A stretch of 7,838 bases of DNA, from assembly GCA_021779275.1 (NCBI GenBank), contig JAJYAX010000058.1, positions 1-7,838 on the forward strand, given 5' to 3'. Below, one piece after another: positions 5,825 through 7,838 of the stretch; the first letter of the stretch is position 1, and each line of letters begins with the position of its first letter. A program made the position numbers and the translations under genes. Source of the DNA: Deltaproteobacteria bacterium. GTDB lineage: Bacteria > Desulfobacterota > Desulfobulbia > Desulfobulbales > Desulfocapsaceae. The notes beneath the pieces were generated by a model. The model was given only the letters and a program-made list of their open reading frames with translations, had not been told where the DNA came from and did no database searches.

Positions 5825-5916
5825 CTTTGCTTGATCCGGGAAGGAATACCTCTTGAAATCATCAACAACCGGGGATAGTAAGGTAATGGAATGGTAATGG
5901 AATGAGTCAAGCAAAG
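5825..5916. repeat. 10-bp inverted repeat enclosing a tandem 11-bp repeat
   Basis: CTTTGCTTGA (5825-5834) and TCAAGCAAAG (5907-5916) are perfect inverse copies 72 bp apart. Just inside the right arm, GGTAATGGAAT occurs twice head-to-tail (5882-5892 and 5893-5903). There is no transposase or target-site duplication, so I do not call a mobile element. The arms could be paired operators or leader structure. Confidence 0.45.
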
Positions 5917-5996
5917 ACCTGCCCGGTGGCCGATACCCCGGGGAATTTAATATTAATAGATACATTCGCTCCGTCTGCTGACGAAAAGGAGGACAT

Positions 5997-7064
5997 ATGC
6001 ATCGTGTACTAATTCATCCGGCGTCCTACGAGAACTGCCGGGTGGCCGTGGACCGGGCCTTTGAGCTTTTCCCTCAGAATATTTCCGGGAAAAAAATTGT
6101 AATCAAACCCAATGTGCTCCGGACATCGACGGCGGAGGAACACATCGTGACCAACCCGGCTCTGCTGCGGGCAGTGGTGGAAAAGGTTGAGGAGATGTCT
6201 CCGGCTGAGATCGTGGTGGGCGACAATCCGGGGTTGTTTAACTATGGCGACAATGAGAACAGCTTTGAAAAAACCGGATTGATGGCCGCAGCCAAGGGCT
6301 ATTACAAGAATCTCGGCAACACCCTGCACCACCTTCCCTTTCATCCTGATTTCATGCCCGAGGTCGGGGTATCCAAGGAGATCATGGATGCCGATATCCT
6401 GATCAGTCTGCCCAAGTTCAAGACCCATGGCCTCACCGTCATGACCGGGGCCATCAAAAACAGCTATGGGATCCTGCCCGGCGCCCAGAAGGCCAGACTG
6501 CACCAGATTGCCGGGACGCCGGAGCGGTTTCATGAGGTCATCGTCGAGGTCTTCCGCCTGCGGGTCCCGGATTTTTTTATCATGGATGCGGTCGTCGGCA
6601 TGGAGGGAAATGGCCCGGCCTCCCCGGAACTGCGGGAGATCGGCCTGATTTTGGCCTCCGATAATGCGGTGGCCCTGGATGGGGTGGTGGCGAGGATGAT
6701 GGGAGTTGATCCCGGCCGTCTGCGCTTCCTGCAGAAGGCAAAGGCCATGGGTCTGGGGGATTTTGCCTCTCACATGGTTCAGATCGAAGGCGAGATGCGG
6801 ATCCTGCCTGATTTTAAGCTGCCGCCCCTGGGTGGCGAGGCCATTACCGGCAATCCGGCGATCCGGGAACTGATGAACGCCCGATCCCGGGTCAGACCCC
6901 AGGCCGATCCGGAACTCTGTACGGCCTGCGGCTCCTGTATCGATCATTGCCCGGTGTCGGCTCTTGCCATGCGGGAAAACCTTCCTGTGGTGGATGCCGG
7001 GATCTGTATCACCTGTTTTTGCTGTCAGGAGATCTGTCCTGAGAAGGCGATGAGCCTGAAGTGA
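5997..7064 (+). CDS. DUF362 protein with C-terminal 2[4Fe-4S] ferredoxin domain
   Basis: This 355-aa cytoplasmic protein has a DUF362 domain over about residues 30-275. Family hallmarks are IKPNVL (36-41), EIVVGDNPG (71-79), ADILISLPKFKTHGLTVMTGAIKNSYG (132-158) and MDAVVGMEGNGP (196-207). The C-terminus carries two complete cluster motifs: C308, C311, C314, C318 and C337, C340, C343, C347, each last Cys followed by Pro as in bacterial 2[4Fe-4S] ferredoxins. An extra Cys at 342 sits inside the second motif. The family's reaction is not established; the ferredoxin part implies electron transfer. The start is certain: AAAAGGAGG lies 4 nt before the ATG. The gene is monocistronic here, divergent from dinB and convergent with the PilZ gene. 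A 22-nt purine-only G-rich tract (7063-7084) begins at its stop codon. Confidence 0.95.
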   Translation: MHRVLIHPASYENCRVAVDRAFELFPQNISGKKIVIKPNVLRTSTAEEHIVTNPALLRAVVEKVEEMSPAEIVVGDNPGLFNYGDNENSFEKTGLMAAAKGYYKNLGNTLHHLPFHPDFMPEVGVSKEIMDADILISLPKFKTHGLTVMTGAIKNSYGILPGAQKARLHQIAGTPERFHEVIVEVFRLRVPDFFIMDAVVGMEGNGPASPELREIGLILASDNAVALDGVVARMMGVDPGRLRFLQKAKAMGLGDFASHMVQIEGEMRILPDFKLPPLGGEAITGNPAIRELMNARSRVRPQADPELCTACGSCIDHCPVSALAMRENLPVVDAGICITCFCCQEICPEKAMSLK

Positions 7065-7107
7065 GGGGAGGAGGGGAGAGAGAATCCAGAAGCGGATAAT
7101 GCCCCCC

Positions 7108-7141
7108 TTCCTGACCATCATGGATTGTTGACGGTCAGGAA
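7108..7141. repeat. Perfect 9-bp inverted repeat between convergent genes
   Basis: TTCCTGACC (7108-7116) and GGTCAGGAA (7133-7141) form a 9-bp stem with a 16-nt loop. It sits between the DUF362 stop (7064) and the PilZ stop (7169-7167), where a shared bidirectional terminator is expected. Neither side has a T-run: C6 borders it on the left and TATCTTGACGG on the right. It may stabilise 3' ends or act as a non-canonical terminator. Confidence 0.4.
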
Positions 7142-7166
7142 TATCTTGACGGCAAGAATCTATTTG

Positions 7167-7508
7167 TCAGGTGGTCTTGATGAATTGGTCAAGCTTGCTG
7201 CGTTGATATGTGGTGAGATTTTGAAATTCAACACTGAAATTCACGAAGGTTTTTTTGTCTATGGTCTCGTAGGCAACTCGAACCATTCTGCATGAAAGAT
7301 TTTCAACGGAGCTTCCCGATTCACAGTTCAGGAGCCCTATCTCGGTGATCGGGAGGAGCGGTTTGTCGTTAGTAAGAAGAGATCGACATGATATGCCGTA
7401 ATTACTGATATCTATTATTTCCGCCAGAATTTCCTCATTTACTGACAGCGCATATGTCATCGCCTCAAGACGTTGCGTTCTCCTGCGTTCTCTGTGTGTT
7501 GTACCCAT
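7167..7508 (-). CDS. Stand-alone PilZ domain protein (c-di-GMP receptor)
   Basis: This protein of 113 aa consists of one PilZ domain. The N-terminal RRTQR fits the RxxxR motif, and DISNYG fits [D/N]xSxxG, about 20 residues later; these are the two c-di-GMP-contacting motifs, so it is likely a functional receptor. The segment after this (about residues 50-100) supplies the beta-barrel strands, ending in a helix (TTYQRSKLDQFI). There is no output domain, so it must act by binding a partner, for example in motility, adhesion or polysaccharide export (inference). I chose the ATG at 7508 because a GGGGGG run lies 6 nt before it. The in-frame ATG at 7514 has the G-run touching it, and a TTG at 7538 would lengthen the protein to 123 aa without a good SD. 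No cyclase or motility gene is in the window. Confidence 0.9.
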   Translation of the reverse strand: MGTTHRERRRTQRLEAMTYALSVNEEILAEIIDISNYGISCRSLLTNDKPLLPITEIGLLNCESGSSVENLSCRMVRVAYETIDKKTFVNFSVEFQNLTTYQRSKLDQFIKTT

Positions 7509-7838
7509 GGTCATCCCCCCGGAGCATCCAATGGACAATAAAATTAATGGATCAGATATGTTTTCATCTATTTGAAAAAAGCCTCTTTTTTGTTTGATTT
7601 CATGTATGGAGATTTCAGAGGCAACCGTCTTGGATAGCCTGTTTATGAACCAGGTTTATTCCAGTTTATGCATCGTTAGAAGGTACCATATGCATCTTAC
7701 ATTTTTATTACAACGCGGTGATCCTGAATTTTGATGTTGTATTTTTTCCTTTTATAGTATTTTAGACAGTAAGCAAATATCAGTTTGGAATAGACCTTGA
7801 ATTCAGGTTTACGGTGTTTTCAATACGATTTTAAAATT
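7509..7838. other. AT-rich gene-free region upstream of the PilZ gene
   Basis: I see no gene in this 330-bp stretch. It holds a small hairpin AAAAAAG-CCT-CTTTTTT (7575-7591), a 7-bp direct repeat GATTTCA (7596-7602 and 7611-7617), inverted GCCTCT/AGAGGC (7581-7586 and 7617-7622), and two copies of ATGCATC near 7668 and 7690. The PilZ promoter should lie in its left part, but no -35/-10 pair is convincing. The far end may be upstream sequence of a gene outside the window. Confidence 0.45.

Larger units (their letters stand above)
5708..5996. other. Divergent intergenic region dinB / DUF362 gene
   Basis: This 289-bp gap has no convincing gene. A minus-strand open frame of 68 codons ends inside the dinB start and lacks any signature. 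The gap holds the dinB promoter candidate, a 10-bp inverted repeat enclosing a tandem repeat, and palindromes CCCCGGGG (5936-5943) and TTAATATTAA (5947-5956) just upstream of the DUF362 gene. I could not fix a promoter for the DUF362 gene. Confidence 0.5.

Noticed and set aside
5704..5910. 68-codon minus-strand frame overlapping the dinB start
   Set aside because: It covers the repeats and the promoter-like region and has no SD or domain.
5825..5916. Miniature transposable element
   Set aside because: It has inverted arms but no target-site duplication, no transposase and no second copy in the window.
6009..7121. 370-codon minus-strand open frame opposite the DUF362 gene
   Set aside because: It is antisense to a gene with complete Fe-S motifs and a perfect SD; the His/Gly/Arg-rich translation has no recognisable domain.
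7575..7591. Intrinsic terminator AAAAAAG-CCT-CTTTTTT
   Set aside because: The stem is almost all A/T with a 3-nt loop, and no gene ends here within the window; likely chance in AT-rich DNA.

Overview
The window looks like an ordinary chromosomal stretch from an anaerobic Gram-negative bacterium. Desulfobacterota (a sulfate-reducer-like relative of Desulfobulbales) is the most likely group. This is inferred from gene content: a DUF362/ferredoxin protein, a B12-type radical SAM protein, a Cys-rich mini-protein, a PilZ protein and a HisKA sensor kinase. I see no transposase, phage gene, CRISPR array, tRNA or rRNA. Base composition shifts along the window: dinB and the DUF362 gene are visibly GC-richer than the kinase, the PilZ gene and the last 300 bp.

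Layout from left to right. (1) Positions 1-1037, minus strand: a two-component pair, kinase first, then a response regulator cut by the window edge; the kinase stop and regulator start overlap. (2) Positions 1038-1156: a divergent intergenic gap. (3) Positions 1157-2989, plus strand: a 610-aa B12-binding-type radical SAM protein of unassigned substrate. Its last ~36 codons run antisense through the 3' end of the next gene. (4) Positions 2880-3383, minus strand: a hotdog acyl-CoA thioesterase. (5) Positions 3384-3730: a gene-free stretch rich in small inverted repeats and ACAGG motifs, ending in a 24-bp near-palindrome. (6) Positions 3731-3943, plus strand: a 70-aa protein with eight cysteines in a mirrored CxxC-x10-C arrangement. 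(7) Positions 3989-5707, minus strand: dinB (DNA polymerase IV), then a HIT-family hydrolase closed by a strong intrinsic terminator. (8) Positions 5708-5996: a divergent regulatory gap with an FNR/CRP-like dyad, a candidate dinB promoter and repeats. (9) Positions 5997-7064, plus strand: DUF362 plus a 2[4Fe-4S] ferredoxin domain. (10) Positions 7167-7508, minus strand: a stand-alone PilZ protein, convergent with the DUF362 gene. (11) Positions 7509-7838: an AT-rich gap with no convincing gene.

Apart from the two-component pair and possibly dinB with the HIT gene, the genes are not organised as one pathway; strands alternate almost gene by gene. I found no clear new multi-gene system. The items most worth following up are the Cys-rich mini-protein with its upstream palindrome, the tail-to-tail coding overlap between the radical SAM and thioesterase genes, and the orphan radical SAM protein itself.
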